NCBI RefSeq assembly: GCF_002256775.1 | Contig: NZ_NCII01000021.1 | Span: 1-46,069, forward strand | Source of the DNA: Novosphingobium sp. 17-62-19 | Lineage (GTDB): Bacteria > Pseudomonadota > Alphaproteobacteria > Sphingomonadales > Sphingomonadaceae | Reading direction: 5' to 3' | DNA length: 46,069 nucleotides | Position numbers and translations under genes: made by a program | Notes under the pieces: model-generated | The model's database searches: none | What the model saw: only the letters and a program-made list of their open reading frames with translations | What the model was told of the DNA's origin: nothing | In this document: positions 32,719-40,693 of the stretch, piece after piece | Numbering within the stretch: the stretch's first letter is position 1 | Layout of the letters: every line of letters begins with the position of its first letter

Positions 32719-34305
32719 GTGAAGCTTCACCTTCCCCCCCGCGTCAGCCCGAAGCAGTTCCAGTCCGCGATGACCGCCTTTGCCGGTGTCGTCGGCAAGG
32801 ACTGGCTGATGGACACCGATGCCGACCGCGATGCCTACGCCGATACATACGCCCCCGGCAGCACCGAGGAGTGGCCCGCATCGGCCGCCGTCGCGCCTGC
32901 CAGCGTGGATGAAGTGCGCGCTATCGTGCGGCTGGCGAACGAGCACAAGGTGCCGTTGTGGCCCGTCGCGCGTGGCAAGAACCTGGGGTACGGCACCGCC
33001 GCACCGCGCATGGAAGGCACCGTGGTGATGGACCTCGGGCGCATGAACAAGGTGCTCGAACTCGATTCCACGCTGGCCTATTGCGTGGTCGAACCGGGCG
33101 TGGGGTTCTTCGATCTTTACGACCAGATCCAGCGCGAGAAGGCACCGCTTTGGCTGTCGGTCCCCGGCAATGCCTGGGGTTCGGTGCTGGGCAATGCGCT
33201 CGAACACGGCATCGGTTACACCTCCTATGGCCTCCACGCGCGCAACCTTTGCGGGATCGAGGCCGTGCTGCCCGACGGGGATCTGGTCCGCACCGGCATG
33301 GGCGCGATGGCCAACAACCCCGCGTGGCATCTCTTCCCGATGAGCTATGGTCCAACGTGGGATCTGGCGTTCTCGCAATCCAACCTCGGCATCGTGACCA
33401 AGGCGGGCGTGTGGCTGCAGCCCGCGCCGGAAACCTCGCTCGAGATCGTGTGGGATATTCCCAAAGTGGAGGACATCGGCTGGGTGATCGACACGATCAC
33501 GCCGCTCAAGATTTCCGGCCTGATCGACCAGAACGTGTTCATCCCATCGTGGCTCGGCAAGATGGTGCTGAAAGGTCAGCGCAAGGATTTCTGGGACAAG
33601 CCATCGGCCATTCCCGATTGGCGCGTGGACGAACTGCTCAAGGAGCACAAGCTGGGCTACTGGCAGGTCGCGCTGCGGCTCTATGGCGAGGAACCGGTGG
33701 TCAAGGCGCGGGCCGAAGTGGTCAAGGCGGCGATGAAGCGGCATCTGGATGCAGCACCGCAAGAGAATTGGTGGCGGCAGGGCGATCCCATCGGACAGTA
33801 TGAAACTACGATGGGCGTTCCGTCCGCCGTGCCATTGCAGATGTCGGACTGGATCGGCGGGCGCGGGGCGCACATGGGCTTTTCGCCGGTGGTTCCCGCC
33901 ACGGGCAAGCACGTGCTGGATCAGATGGCGCGCAGCCGCAAGATCATCGCCGATTTCGACGTCGATTTCTATGCCAGCTTCACCATCGGCGGGCGCTTTG
34001 CCAACAACGTCAACATGCTGATGTATGATCGCGACAATGCAGAAGAAGTCGCCAAGATGCGCAAGCTGTTCGACGCGCTGATCGTGGAGACGGCCAAGGC
34101 AGGCTATGCCGAATACCGCACGCATCTGGGCTGGATGGACCCGGTGATGGAAACCTTCGATTTCAACAACCACGCGCTGCGCCGCTTTGACGAGAAGGTG
34201 AAGTCTGCGCTCGACCCCAACGGGATCATCGCACCGGGCAAGCAGGGCGTCTGGCCCGCCGCCTATGCCGACAAGCGCGGCTCTGCGTACAAGGGAGGGC
34301 AGTGA
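32719..34305 (+). CDS. FAD-dependent phenol oxidase/dehydrogenase, p-cresol methylhydroxylase flavoprotein type
   Basis: A 528-residue VAO/PCMH-family flavoprotein. The FAD (PCMH-type) domain contains PLWPVARGKNLGYGTAAP, followed by VPGNAWGSVLGNALEHGIGYTSYG. The substrate-cap domain and C-terminal ALDPNGIIAPGKQGVWP are typical. Relatives oxidise the para-alkyl or para-hydroxymethyl carbon of phenols (p-cresol, eugenol, vanillyl alcohol). The cytochrome c gene that follows directly matches the two-subunit methylhydroxylases rather than the oxygen-using oxidase. GTG 32719, after GGGAGA, is preferred; a TTG at 32650 would start in a repeat. No signal peptide is evident, although known flavoprotein subunits of this type act in the periplasm with the cytochrome. 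The covalent FAD residue cannot be assigned without an alignment. Confidence 0.9.
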   Translation: MKLHLPPRVSPKQFQSAMTAFAGVVGKDWLMDTDADRDAYADTYAPGSTEEWPASAAVAPASVDEVRAIVRLANEHKVPLWPVARGKNLGYGTAAPRMEGTVVMDLGRMNKVLELDSTLAYCVVEPGVGFFDLYDQIQREKAPLWLSVPGNAWGSVLGNALEHGIGYTSYGLHARNLCGIEAVLPDGDLVRTGMGAMANNPAWHLFPMSYGPTWDLAFSQSNLGIVTKAGVWLQPAPETSLEIVWDIPKVEDIGWVIDTITPLKISGLIDQNVFIPSWLGKMVLKGQRKDFWDKPSAIPDWRVDELLKEHKLGYWQVALRLYGEEPVVKARAEVVKAAMKRHLDAAPQENWWRQGDPIGQYETTMGVPSAVPLQMSDWIGGRGAHMGFSPVVPATGKHVLDQMARSRKIIADFDVDFYASFTIGGRFANNVNMLMYDRDNAEEVAKMRKLFDALIVETAKAGYAEYRTHLGWMDPVMETFDFNNHALRRFDEKVKSALDPNGIIAPGKQGVWPAAYADKRGSAYKGGQ

Positions 34306-34306
34306 G

Positions 34307-34708
34307 ATGAAGCGGATCGTGATTGCCGCCGCTCTCGTGGCGATGGGGGCAGCGGCCTATGCGCAGGCACCGGCAGGCCCTCCGCCAATGCCGCCCTACA
34401 TGCTCCGCCCGCTCGCGCCCGAAGGTGACCGTTTGAAATCCGGCCGCGATGGCAAGACCTTGTTCGAAGCGCAGTGCGGCTATTGCCACCTCGCTGGAGG
34501 CATGGGTACCAACCTGCTGACCAAGCAGCAGATGATGGCGGGCAATCCGCCAGAAAAGGGCCTGCTCTCCAACCGTGACGATCTGACGCGCGACTATGTG
34601 AAGTCGGTTGTCCGCATGGGCAAGGGCGCGATGCCGCAGCAGACCAAGGTGGACCTGACCGACGCGGAGCTGGATGCCGTGGCGGTCTACCTCGGGAAGG
34701 CCGACTGA
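34307..34708 (+). CDS. small c-type cytochrome, electron-accepting subunit of the flavoprotein
   Basis: A 133-residue exported cytochrome: signal peptide MKRIVIAAALVAMGAAAYAQA, haem motif CGYCH (Cys57, Cys60, His61), and a likely axial methionine in RMGKGAMPQQ. It begins one base after the flavoprotein stop with AAGGGAGGG as ribosome site. This matches the pchF-pchC pairing of p-cresol methylhydroxylases, in which the cytochrome takes electrons from FAD. It overlaps the next gene by one base (TGATG). Confidence 0.9.
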   Translation: MKRIVIAAALVAMGAAAYAQAPAGPPPMPPYMLRPLAPEGDRLKSGRDGKTLFEAQCGYCHLAGGMGTNLLTKQQMMAGNPPEKGLLSNRDDLTRDYVKSVVRMGKGAMPQQTKVDLTDAELDAVAVYLGKAD

Positions 34709-35076
34709 TGCGCCTTTCCCGTCGCTCGATGCTCAAGGGCAGCGCATTGGCTGGCTCTGCCATCGCCGTGCCTGCCTTTGGCAACAGCCTTGGTAATGCG
34801 CCGTTGGTGGTGTTCGACAGCCGCATTCCGGAATCGTTGGCGTTTGCCGCTACAACCGGTGGTGAGGCGCGGCTCGATCTGGCGCAAGGCCTTGAAAAGA
34901 CATGGCGTGCGCTCGATTTTCCGCAAAGCGTGACGGGCCTCACACGCTGGAGCGACTGGACTGCGCTACGAGGACATCTTGAGGAGCAGGGCTTGCGACT
35001 CGAGGAAGAAATGCGTGTTGCATCGCCGCTCTCAGGCCGCACGCATCTCTTCCGCTGGACAATGACCGCGCGCTGA
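34708..35076 (+). CDS. small Tat-exported protein of unknown function
   Basis: A 122-residue protein with a textbook twin-arginine signal (SRRSMLKGSALAGSAIAVPA) and a mature part of only about 95 residues. It has no cysteine, haem or flavin motif. Its LVVFDSRIPESLAFAA segment and a Trp/Arg-rich end (FRWTMTAR) are not known to me as a family. Translation is coupled to the cytochrome by TGATG. Tat export implies folding or cofactor loading in the cytoplasm, so it could be a chaperone or third subunit that carries the signal-less flavoprotein across the membrane; this is inference. Confidence 0.7.
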   Translation: MRLSRRSMLKGSALAGSAIAVPAFGNSLGNAPLVVFDSRIPESLAFAATTGGEARLDLAQGLEKTWRALDFPQSVTGLTRWSDWTALRGHLEEQGLRLEEEMRVASPLSGRTHLFRWTMTAR

Positions 35077-35388
35077 TCCCTCGCGACCCTTTTACCGTGC
35101 GCCAACGTTGCACCGCGTGAAATGCGCTGTCTCCATAGGATGCACGTCGCCCCGCAACCGCCATAGCAGAAGCGCGAAATTTAACGGCATGTGGACTTGA
35201 CCCACGCTCTCGCTCATTTAGTAAGTGTTGCTAACAAAATTCCGACTGAAGCGGAATCGGGAGAGAGGCAGCGCGAGGCGATGGACGAGAGACCCTCTAC
35301 CACTGCAAGCCACAATGGGCCGTGTCGCCAGTCCAGACCCGCTCCGCGCATGAACGCCGGGGCCAAATTCAACCGTTGGGGATAATCC
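35077..35388. other. 312-base intergenic region before the acyl-CoA ligase
   Basis: No convincing gene is seen. It holds a TTGACC box (35197-35202) with a weak TAGTAA 16 bases on, and an inverted repeat at 35218-35234. An open frame at 35191-35385 has no family-like sequence and poor codon pattern. The region probably carries a separate promoter for the ligase gene. Confidence 0.6.
35218..35237. promoter_or_regulatory. possible operator of the acyl-CoA ligase gene
   Basis: TTAGTAAG (35218-35225) and GTTGCTAA (35227-35234) form an inverted repeat with six of eight pairs matched. The 16-mer TAAGTGTTGCTAACAA (35222-35237) agrees with TATGTGTTGCATACAA at 45673-45688, between purU and the demethylase gene, at 13 of 16 positions. 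A shared regulator is possible. Confidence 0.45.
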
Positions 35389-36954
35389 GTGCGCGCTATC
35401 GATTACTTTGACCGTGGCCATGATCGCAACCCGCAGCGGCTTGCGATTGTCGACACCGACAACGGCCTTAAACTGACGTTTGCCGAGACGAGGGCGCTTT
35501 CCGTGCGCATCGCCGCCGCACTGCAAAAGGGCGGGTTTGAAAATCAGGACTTGCTGGGCCTCTATGGCCCAAACGATGGCATGTTGCTGGTTGCGTTGCT
35601 GGCGATGTGGCGCGCGAACGGAAAGTGGATTCCGGTCAACACGCGCAATGCGATCGATGCCAACGCCGCCTATATCAACTACGTTCGCCTCAAATGGATG
35701 GTCTATCATTCGTCCAAGGCCGACGAAGTGGATCAGCTCAAGGCGCTTTGCCCCACGCTTCAGCACTTCGTCTGCCTCGACAAGCGCATGGGTGATGATC
35801 CCAGCCTTGAAGAATTCATGGTAGGCGTTTCCGAAGCAGACTTCATCGAGCCGGAAATCGATGCTTTCGGCAACCTGATGGACATGGTCGGCATCTTCCC
35901 CACCGGCGGCACCACCGGCCCCTCAAAGGGCGCGAATGTAACCAACCTTGGCTGGGGCACGATGATCGAAACCGCCGCCGATGGTATGGGCGGGCGCACC
36001 GATGATCCGGTGGCGCTGGTGTCCGCGCCGATCACCCATGCGGCCGGGCCGATTGCGCTTTCGACGTTGAGCCTTGGCGCGACGCAAGTGATCCTGCCCG
36101 GCTTTGATGCCGAGGGCGTGCTCCGCACTATTGCGGAGTACAAGGTCACGCACATGTACCTGCCGCCAACCGCGCTGTACCAGTTGCTCGCTTCGCCGGA
36201 ACTGGGTAGCCACGACTACTCCAGCTTGCGCATCTTCATCCTCGTCGGTTCACCCTGCAGCCCGGAAAAACTGCGGCAGGCGGTCGAGGTCTTTGGCCCT
36301 GCGATGTGCCAGGCCTATGGCCAGGTCGAATGTCCGATGATCGTATCGTGGTTCCCGCCGGAAGATGTGGCAAAGTTTGCCGCATCTTCGCCCGAAAGGC
36401 TTGCCGCCTGCGGCAAGCCCACACGGTCGATCAAGGTTGCGCTGCTGGACGACGATGGCAACGAAGTGCCGCTGGGCGAAGCAGGCGAGATCTGCGTGCG
36501 TGGCGCGCTGGTGACGCATTCCTACTTTGAAAAACCGGAAGAAACCGCCGAAATCCGCAAGTTTGGCTGGCACCACACCGGTGACGTCGGCAAGTTCGAT
36601 ACCGATGGTTACCTCTATATCGTTGATCGCAAGAAGGACATGGTCGTCTCTGGCGGGTTCAATGTGTTCACTGCCGAAGTCGAAGCTGCCGTGACCGAAA
36701 TCGCGGCGGTTCGCGAAGCTTGCGTCTTTGGCATTCCGCACGAAAAATGGGGCGAACAGGTCCACGCTGTTGTCGTGGCCGAAGGCATTACCGAGGCAGA
36801 GGTCATCGCCTATACCAAGGAACGCCTCGGCGGCGTGAAAGCGCCAAAATCTGTCACGTTTGTGGACTCGATTCCGCGCACCGCTGCGGGCAAGATGGAC
36901 AAGAAGGCGTTGCGGGCTCCGTACTGGGGCAACAGCGATCGCATGGTGAACTGA
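35389..36954 (+). CDS. AMP-forming acyl-CoA ligase
   Basis: A 521-residue ANL-superfamily ligase that activates a carboxylic acid through an acyl-adenylate to the CoA thioester. The P-loop is PTGGTTGPSKG, the A5 motif AYGQVECP, A7 HTGDVG, the hinge DRKKDMVVSGGFNV, and the catalytic lysine lies in PRTAAGKMDKKAL. All are intact. The sequence resembles long-chain/aryl-CoA ligases rather than acetyl-CoA synthetase. In this cluster the acid could be a phenylpropanoid or benzoate produced by the dehydrogenases on both sides. The start is GTG 35389. There is no signal peptide. Confidence 0.9.
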   Translation: MRAIDYFDRGHDRNPQRLAIVDTDNGLKLTFAETRALSVRIAAALQKGGFENQDLLGLYGPNDGMLLVALLAMWRANGKWIPVNTRNAIDANAAYINYVRLKWMVYHSSKADEVDQLKALCPTLQHFVCLDKRMGDDPSLEEFMVGVSEADFIEPEIDAFGNLMDMVGIFPTGGTTGPSKGANVTNLGWGTMIETAADGMGGRTDDPVALVSAPITHAAGPIALSTLSLGATQVILPGFDAEGVLRTIAEYKVTHMYLPPTALYQLLASPELGSHDYSSLRIFILVGSPCSPEKLRQAVEVFGPAMCQAYGQVECPMIVSWFPPEDVAKFAASSPERLAACGKPTRSIKVALLDDDGNEVPLGEAGEICVRGALVTHSYFEKPEETAEIRKFGWHHTGDVGKFDTDGYLYIVDRKKDMVVSGGFNVFTAEVEAAVTEIAAVREACVFGIPHEKWGEQVHAVVVAEGITEAEVIAYTKERLGGVKAPKSVTFVDSIPRTAAGKMDKKALRAPYWGNSDRMVN

Positions 36955-36955
36955 T

Positions 36956-37000
36956 CCGGCAAAAAGCCGGGCGCATGGAAGAATGATCCGGCACAGCCGG
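36956..37000 (+). repeat. two adjacent CCGGC hairpins before the second PQQ dehydrogenase gene
   Basis: CCGGC-AAAAA-GCCGG (36956-36970) and CCGGC-ACA-GCCGG (36988-37000) are two short perfect hairpins, each preceded by TGAT, forming an imperfect direct repeat with a 32-base period. They lie in the 67-base gap between the ligase stop and the next ATG and could tune expression of the dehydrogenase. Confidence 0.5.
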
Positions 37001-37021
37001 ACTGGGTGGAGAGGGTTGAAG

Positions 37022-39151
37022 ATGCGTTTGAACCGCAAGTTGCACGTGATGCTCGCCGGAACGCTGGCGCTTGCTCTACCGCTGGCTGCCTGCACGATGG
37101 TGGGGGCGGACGAGCTTGGGACGGACAATGCCGGTCAGGTGGTGGACGCACAAAGCATCATCGCTGCTGATGGGGCCAACTGGCTGTCCTATGGCCGGAC
37201 TTATGACGAACAGCGCCATAGCCCGCTCAACCAGATTACGGCCGAAAACGTCGGCCAGCTTGGCCTTGCGTGGTCAGCCGATATGGACACGGCGCGAGGG
37301 CAAGAAGCCACACCGCTGGTGATCGACGGCAAGATCTACCTCACCACCGCATGGTCCAAGGCCAAGGCCTATGACGCGCTGACAGGCAAGGTGCTGTGGG
37401 AATTCGATCCCAAGGTGCCGGGCGAAACAGCGGTCAAGGCCTGCTGCGATGTGGTCAACCGCGGTATGGCGGCATGGGGTGACAAGCTCTATTTCGGCAC
37501 GCTCGATGGACGCCTGATTGCGCTTGATCGCAACACAGGCAAGCAGGTGTGGTCCACCGTCACGGTCGACCAGTCCAAGCCCTACACCATCACCGGCGCA
37601 CCGCGCGCGATGGGCGGTTTGATCGTGATCGGCAATGGCGGCGCGGAAATGGGCGTGCGTGGCTATGTCACCGCCTATGATGCGGAAACCGGCAAGCAGG
37701 TCTGGCGGTTCTACACCGTGCCTGACATGCCGGGGAAGAACGACGAGGAATACCTCAAGAAAGCAGAAGCCACCTGGAAGGGTGAATGGTGGAAGCTGGG
37801 CGGTGGCGGCACCGTGTGGGATGCCATGGCCTATGATCCCGAGCTGGACCTGCTCTATATCGGCGTGGGCAACGGCAGCCCGTGGAATCAGGCCTATCGT
37901 TCGCCCGGCGGTGGCGACAACCTCTATCTCTCCTCCATCGTGGCGATCAAGGCCAAGACGGGCGAATACGTCTGGCACTATCAGGAAACGCCGGGCGAAA
38001 CGTGGGACTTCACGGCCACGCAGCATATCATGCTCGCCGATCTGGAAATCGATGGAAAGCCGCGCAAGGTGCTGATGCAGGCACCCAAGAACGGCTTCTT
38101 CTATGTGCTTGATCGCACCAACGGGAAATTCATTTCGGGCAATGCCTATGCTCCCGTGAACTGGGCAAAGGGGCTTGATCCCGTCACTGGCCGTCCAATC
38201 GAAAACCCCGAAGCGCGCTATGACATCACCGGCAAGCCGTTTGTCAGCACCCCGGGTGCAGCAGGCGCGCATTCTTGGCACCCGATGGCCTATGACCCAA
38301 CCGAAGGGCTGGTATATATTCCAGCGCAATTCGCGGCCTATCCGTACTTCCCGGAAAAGGATTGGAAGCCTCAGTCCGTGGGTTTCAACACCGGGATCGA
38401 CAGTGCTGCCGGTGCCATGCCTGCGATCAAGGAAGCGCGCGATGCGGCCAAAGCTGCCACTACCGGTGCGGTAGTGGCGTGGGATCCGGTCGCAAAGAAG
38501 GAGCGCTGGCGCATTCCGTTTGCTGGCCCGTGGAACGGTGGCCTGCTTTCGACTGCTGGTGGCTTGCTGTTTCAGGGTAACGCCACTGGCACATTCGCGG
38601 CCTATTCCTCCAAGGATGGCAAGCAGCTCTGGTCATTCCCGGCGCAGACAGGCGTCGTCGCCGCGCCCATCACGTTCAAGGCCGGCAATGACCAATACGT
38701 CGCGGTTCTCGCAGGCTGGGGCGGCGTGTGGCCATTGGCCACCGGCGTTTTGGCAGACAAGTCCGGCCCCGTGCGCAACATCAGCCGCCTGCTGGTGTTC
38801 AAACTCGGCGGCAAGAGCAAGTTGCCCGATGCCCCACCGTTTGAAGAACGTCCGCTCAATCCGCCCGCGATTGTCGGTACGCCCGCCACGATCGCGCAGG
38901 GCGGCAACCTTTACGGCAAATACTGCACGGTCTGCCATGGCGATGCTGCGATTGGCGGCCTGCTGCCCGATTTGCGCCACAGCGCGATGAACACCGATCC
39001 TGCCGCGTGGCAGACTGTCGTGCATGATGGGGCGCTGGTGGACAACGGCATGATCGGCTGGGGCAAGTACATGACGAAGGAGCAGATCGAATCGATCCGC
39101 CACTATGTCATCAAGCGTGCGAACGAGGACAAGGCGCTGGAAACGCGCTGA
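37022..39151 (+). CDS. second quinohemoprotein (PQQ, haem c) alcohol dehydrogenase
   Basis: A 709-residue paralogue of the dehydrogenase at 29700. The signal has a lipobox-like LPLAACT. Vicinal cysteines are Cys141-Cys142 (KACCDVV), catalytic Asp329 is in ETWDFTATQ, propeller W-motifs run throughout, and a C-terminal haem site CTVCH has Cys635, Cys638 and His639. As in the first copy, the residue two after the catalytic aspartate is Thr, pointing to calcium. It is probably periplasmic, perhaps with a different alcohol or aldehyde preference. ATG 37022 follows GGAGAGGG. The paralogues differ clearly across the middle, so duplication is not recent. Confidence 0.92.
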   Translation: MRLNRKLHVMLAGTLALALPLAACTMVGADELGTDNAGQVVDAQSIIAADGANWLSYGRTYDEQRHSPLNQITAENVGQLGLAWSADMDTARGQEATPLVIDGKIYLTTAWSKAKAYDALTGKVLWEFDPKVPGETAVKACCDVVNRGMAAWGDKLYFGTLDGRLIALDRNTGKQVWSTVTVDQSKPYTITGAPRAMGGLIVIGNGGAEMGVRGYVTAYDAETGKQVWRFYTVPDMPGKNDEEYLKKAEATWKGEWWKLGGGGTVWDAMAYDPELDLLYIGVGNGSPWNQAYRSPGGGDNLYLSSIVAIKAKTGEYVWHYQETPGETWDFTATQHIMLADLEIDGKPRKVLMQAPKNGFFYVLDRTNGKFISGNAYAPVNWAKGLDPVTGRPIENPEARYDITGKPFVSTPGAAGAHSWHPMAYDPTEGLVYIPAQFAAYPYFPEKDWKPQSVGFNTGIDSAAGAMPAIKEARDAAKAATTGAVVAWDPVAKKERWRIPFAGPWNGGLLSTAGGLLFQGNATGTFAAYSSKDGKQLWSFPAQTGVVAAPITFKAGNDQYVAVLAGWGGVWPLATGVLADKSGPVRNISRLLVFKLGGKSKLPDAPPFEERPLNPPAIVGTPATIAQGGNLYGKYCTVCHGDAAIGGLLPDLRHSAMNTDPAAWQTVVHDGALVDNGMIGWGKYMTKEQIESIRHYVIKRANEDKALETR

Positions 39152-39153
39152 CG

Positions 39154-39179
39154 GATTGCTATATGATAGAGCAATCATA
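39154..39179. promoter_or_regulatory. overlapping palindromes before the aldehyde dehydrogenase gene
   Basis: GATTGCT (39154-39160) pairs with AGCAATC (39170-39176). TATGAT (39162-39167) pairs with ATCATA (39174-39179). The two are mutually exclusive hairpins sharing bases, in the 45-base gap before the ATG. This could be an operator, a weak terminator or an RNA switch; I cannot decide which. Confidence 0.45.
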
Positions 39180-39196
39180 ACCGAACGGAGAGACTC

Positions 39197-40621
39197 ATGA
39201 CGCATCTTTATCCGAATCTGATCAATGGTGAGCTTGTCACCACCGAAGCCTCGCTCGATGTCGTCAACCCGGCCAACGAACAGGTTATCGGCCGCGTTCC
39301 TGCCTGTGGCGCTGCCGAACTCGACCGCGCCGTTGCCGCTGCCCGCGCAGCATTCAAGACATGGTCGAAGACTCCGGTCGATGATCGCCGTACCGTGATC
39401 CGCAACATGGCTGCCGCCATCGACGCGAATTTTGACGAGCTTTTCCGCTTGCTCACCAGCGAGCAGGGCAAACCGCACCACCAAGCGCAGCACGAAATCG
39501 GCGCCTGTTCCGGGATCATGAACGCGCAATCAACGCTCACCCTTGAAGAGACGATCAACGAAGACAGCGACACGCGCTTCAGCCGCACACGCCGCGTGCC
39601 GGTTGGCGTCGTGGCGGGAATTGTGCCGTGGAACTTCCCCATCCTGATGGCCGTGCAGAAGATCGCGCCTGCAATCCTTTCAGGCTGCACCATCGTGCTC
39701 AAGCCGTCGCCTTTCACGCCGCTGACCACGCTCAAGTTTGCCGAACTGATCAAGGACATCGTGCCCGCAGGCGTGGTCAACATCATCACCGGTGAAGATT
39801 CGCTCGGCCCGCTGATGACCTCGCACCCCGATATCGACAAGATCACCTTCACCGGATCGACTGCCACCGGCAAGCGCATCATGGAAGGCGCATCGAAGGA
39901 TCTGAAGCGCATCACGCTGGAACTTGGCGGCAATGATGCCTCGATCGTGCTGCCCGATGCCGATGTGGCCAAAGTTGCCGAACAGCTGTTCTGGTCAAGC
40001 TTCACCAACGCAGGCCAGATCTGCGTCGCTGCCAAGCGCGTCTACATCCATGAGGATATCTATGACGAGATGAGCGCTGCGATTGCCGAATATGCCAAGA
40101 CCGTCACAGTCGGCGATGGCGCCAACCAGGGCACCGGCGTCGGCCCGATCCAGAACAAGAAGCAGTTCGAGCGCGTGTGCGAACTGATCGAGGATGCCAA
40201 GGCCAATGGCTACAAGTTCCTCGTCGGCGGCGATGTCGATCCTTCGGGGTCGGGCTACTATGTGCCGATCACCATCCTCGACAATCCGCCAGAAGACGCG
40301 CGCATTGTGGCCGAGGAACAGTTCGGCCCGGTCATGCCGCTGATGAAGTTCTCGTCCGATGATGAAGTGATCGCACGCGCCAACAACTCGGACTATGGCC
40401 TTGCCGGTGCCGTGTGGACCAAGGATACCGACCGCGGTGTGGCGATTGCCGAGCAACTGGAAACCGGCACGGTGTGGATCAACGAATTCCTCCACCTCTC
40501 GCCGTTTGCACCCTTCGGCGGCCACAAGCAGTCCGGCTTTGGCGCTGAATACGGCATCGAAGGCCTGAAGGAGTTCACCTACAGCCAGGTGATCACCGTC
40601 AAGAAAGACGCGCTGGTCTGA
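39197..40621 (+). CDS. NAD(P)-dependent aldehyde dehydrogenase
   Basis: A 474-residue aldehyde dehydrogenase. The catalytic Cys276 lies in GQICVAAKR and the general base Glu242 in LELGGND, at the usual separation of 34 residues. The cofactor segments PWNFPILMAVQKIAPAI and FTGSTATGKRI are intact. No signal peptide, so it acts in the cytoplasm, probably on the aromatic or aliphatic aldehyde formed by the PQQ or FAD enzymes. The subfamily is close to succinate-semialdehyde/lactaldehyde dehydrogenases, which does not settle the substrate. CGGAGAGA precedes the ATG, and a hairpin follows the stop. Confidence 0.93.
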   Translation: MTHLYPNLINGELVTTEASLDVVNPANEQVIGRVPACGAAELDRAVAAARAAFKTWSKTPVDDRRTVIRNMAAAIDANFDELFRLLTSEQGKPHHQAQHEIGACSGIMNAQSTLTLEETINEDSDTRFSRTRRVPVGVVAGIVPWNFPILMAVQKIAPAILSGCTIVLKPSPFTPLTTLKFAELIKDIVPAGVVNIITGEDSLGPLMTSHPDIDKITFTGSTATGKRIMEGASKDLKRITLELGGNDASIVLPDADVAKVAEQLFWSSFTNAGQICVAAKRVYIHEDIYDEMSAAIAEYAKTVTVGDGANQGTGVGPIQNKKQFERVCELIEDAKANGYKFLVGGDVDPSGSGYYVPITILDNPPEDARIVAEEQFGPVMPLMKFSSDDEVIARANNSDYGLAGAVWTKDTDRGVAIAEQLETGTVWINEFLHLSPFAPFGGHKQSGFGAEYGIEGLKEFTYSQVITVKKDALV

Positions 40622-40632
40622 TCTTTAAACAG

Positions 40633-40660
40633 CCCTGCCGACGACTGGTCGGCGGGGTTG
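40633..40660 (+). terminator. hairpin after the aldehyde dehydrogenase gene
   Basis: CCCTGCCGAC (40633-40642) and GTCGGCGGGG (40648-40657) pair over a five-base loop with one mismatch, followed by TTGTT. It is a plausible intrinsic or partial terminator 11 bases after the stop. Confidence 0.6.
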
Positions 40661-40693
40661 TTCCTGAAAATTGCGATTGCGAAGGACTGCCCA

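Noticed and set aside
32665-34173. A 500-codon open frame antisense to the flavoprotein gene
   Set aside because: No recognisable domain; the plus-strand PCMH-type protein is complete and part of a coupled operon.
35191-35385. A 64-codon frame before the acyl-CoA ligase
   Set aside because: No ribosome site, no family-like sequence, and it covers the probable promoter and operator.
36956-37000. The CCGGC hairpins as a riboswitch
   Set aside because: The stems are only five pairs and there is no conserved core resembling a known aptamer; a tuning or chance role is more likely.
29700-39151. Lanthanide-dependent (XoxF/ExaF-type) alcohol dehydrogenases
   Set aside because: In both enzymes the residue two after the catalytic aspartate is Thr (WDFT), not the extra Asp of the lanthanide site, and both carry a haem c domain typical of calcium-type quinohemoproteins.
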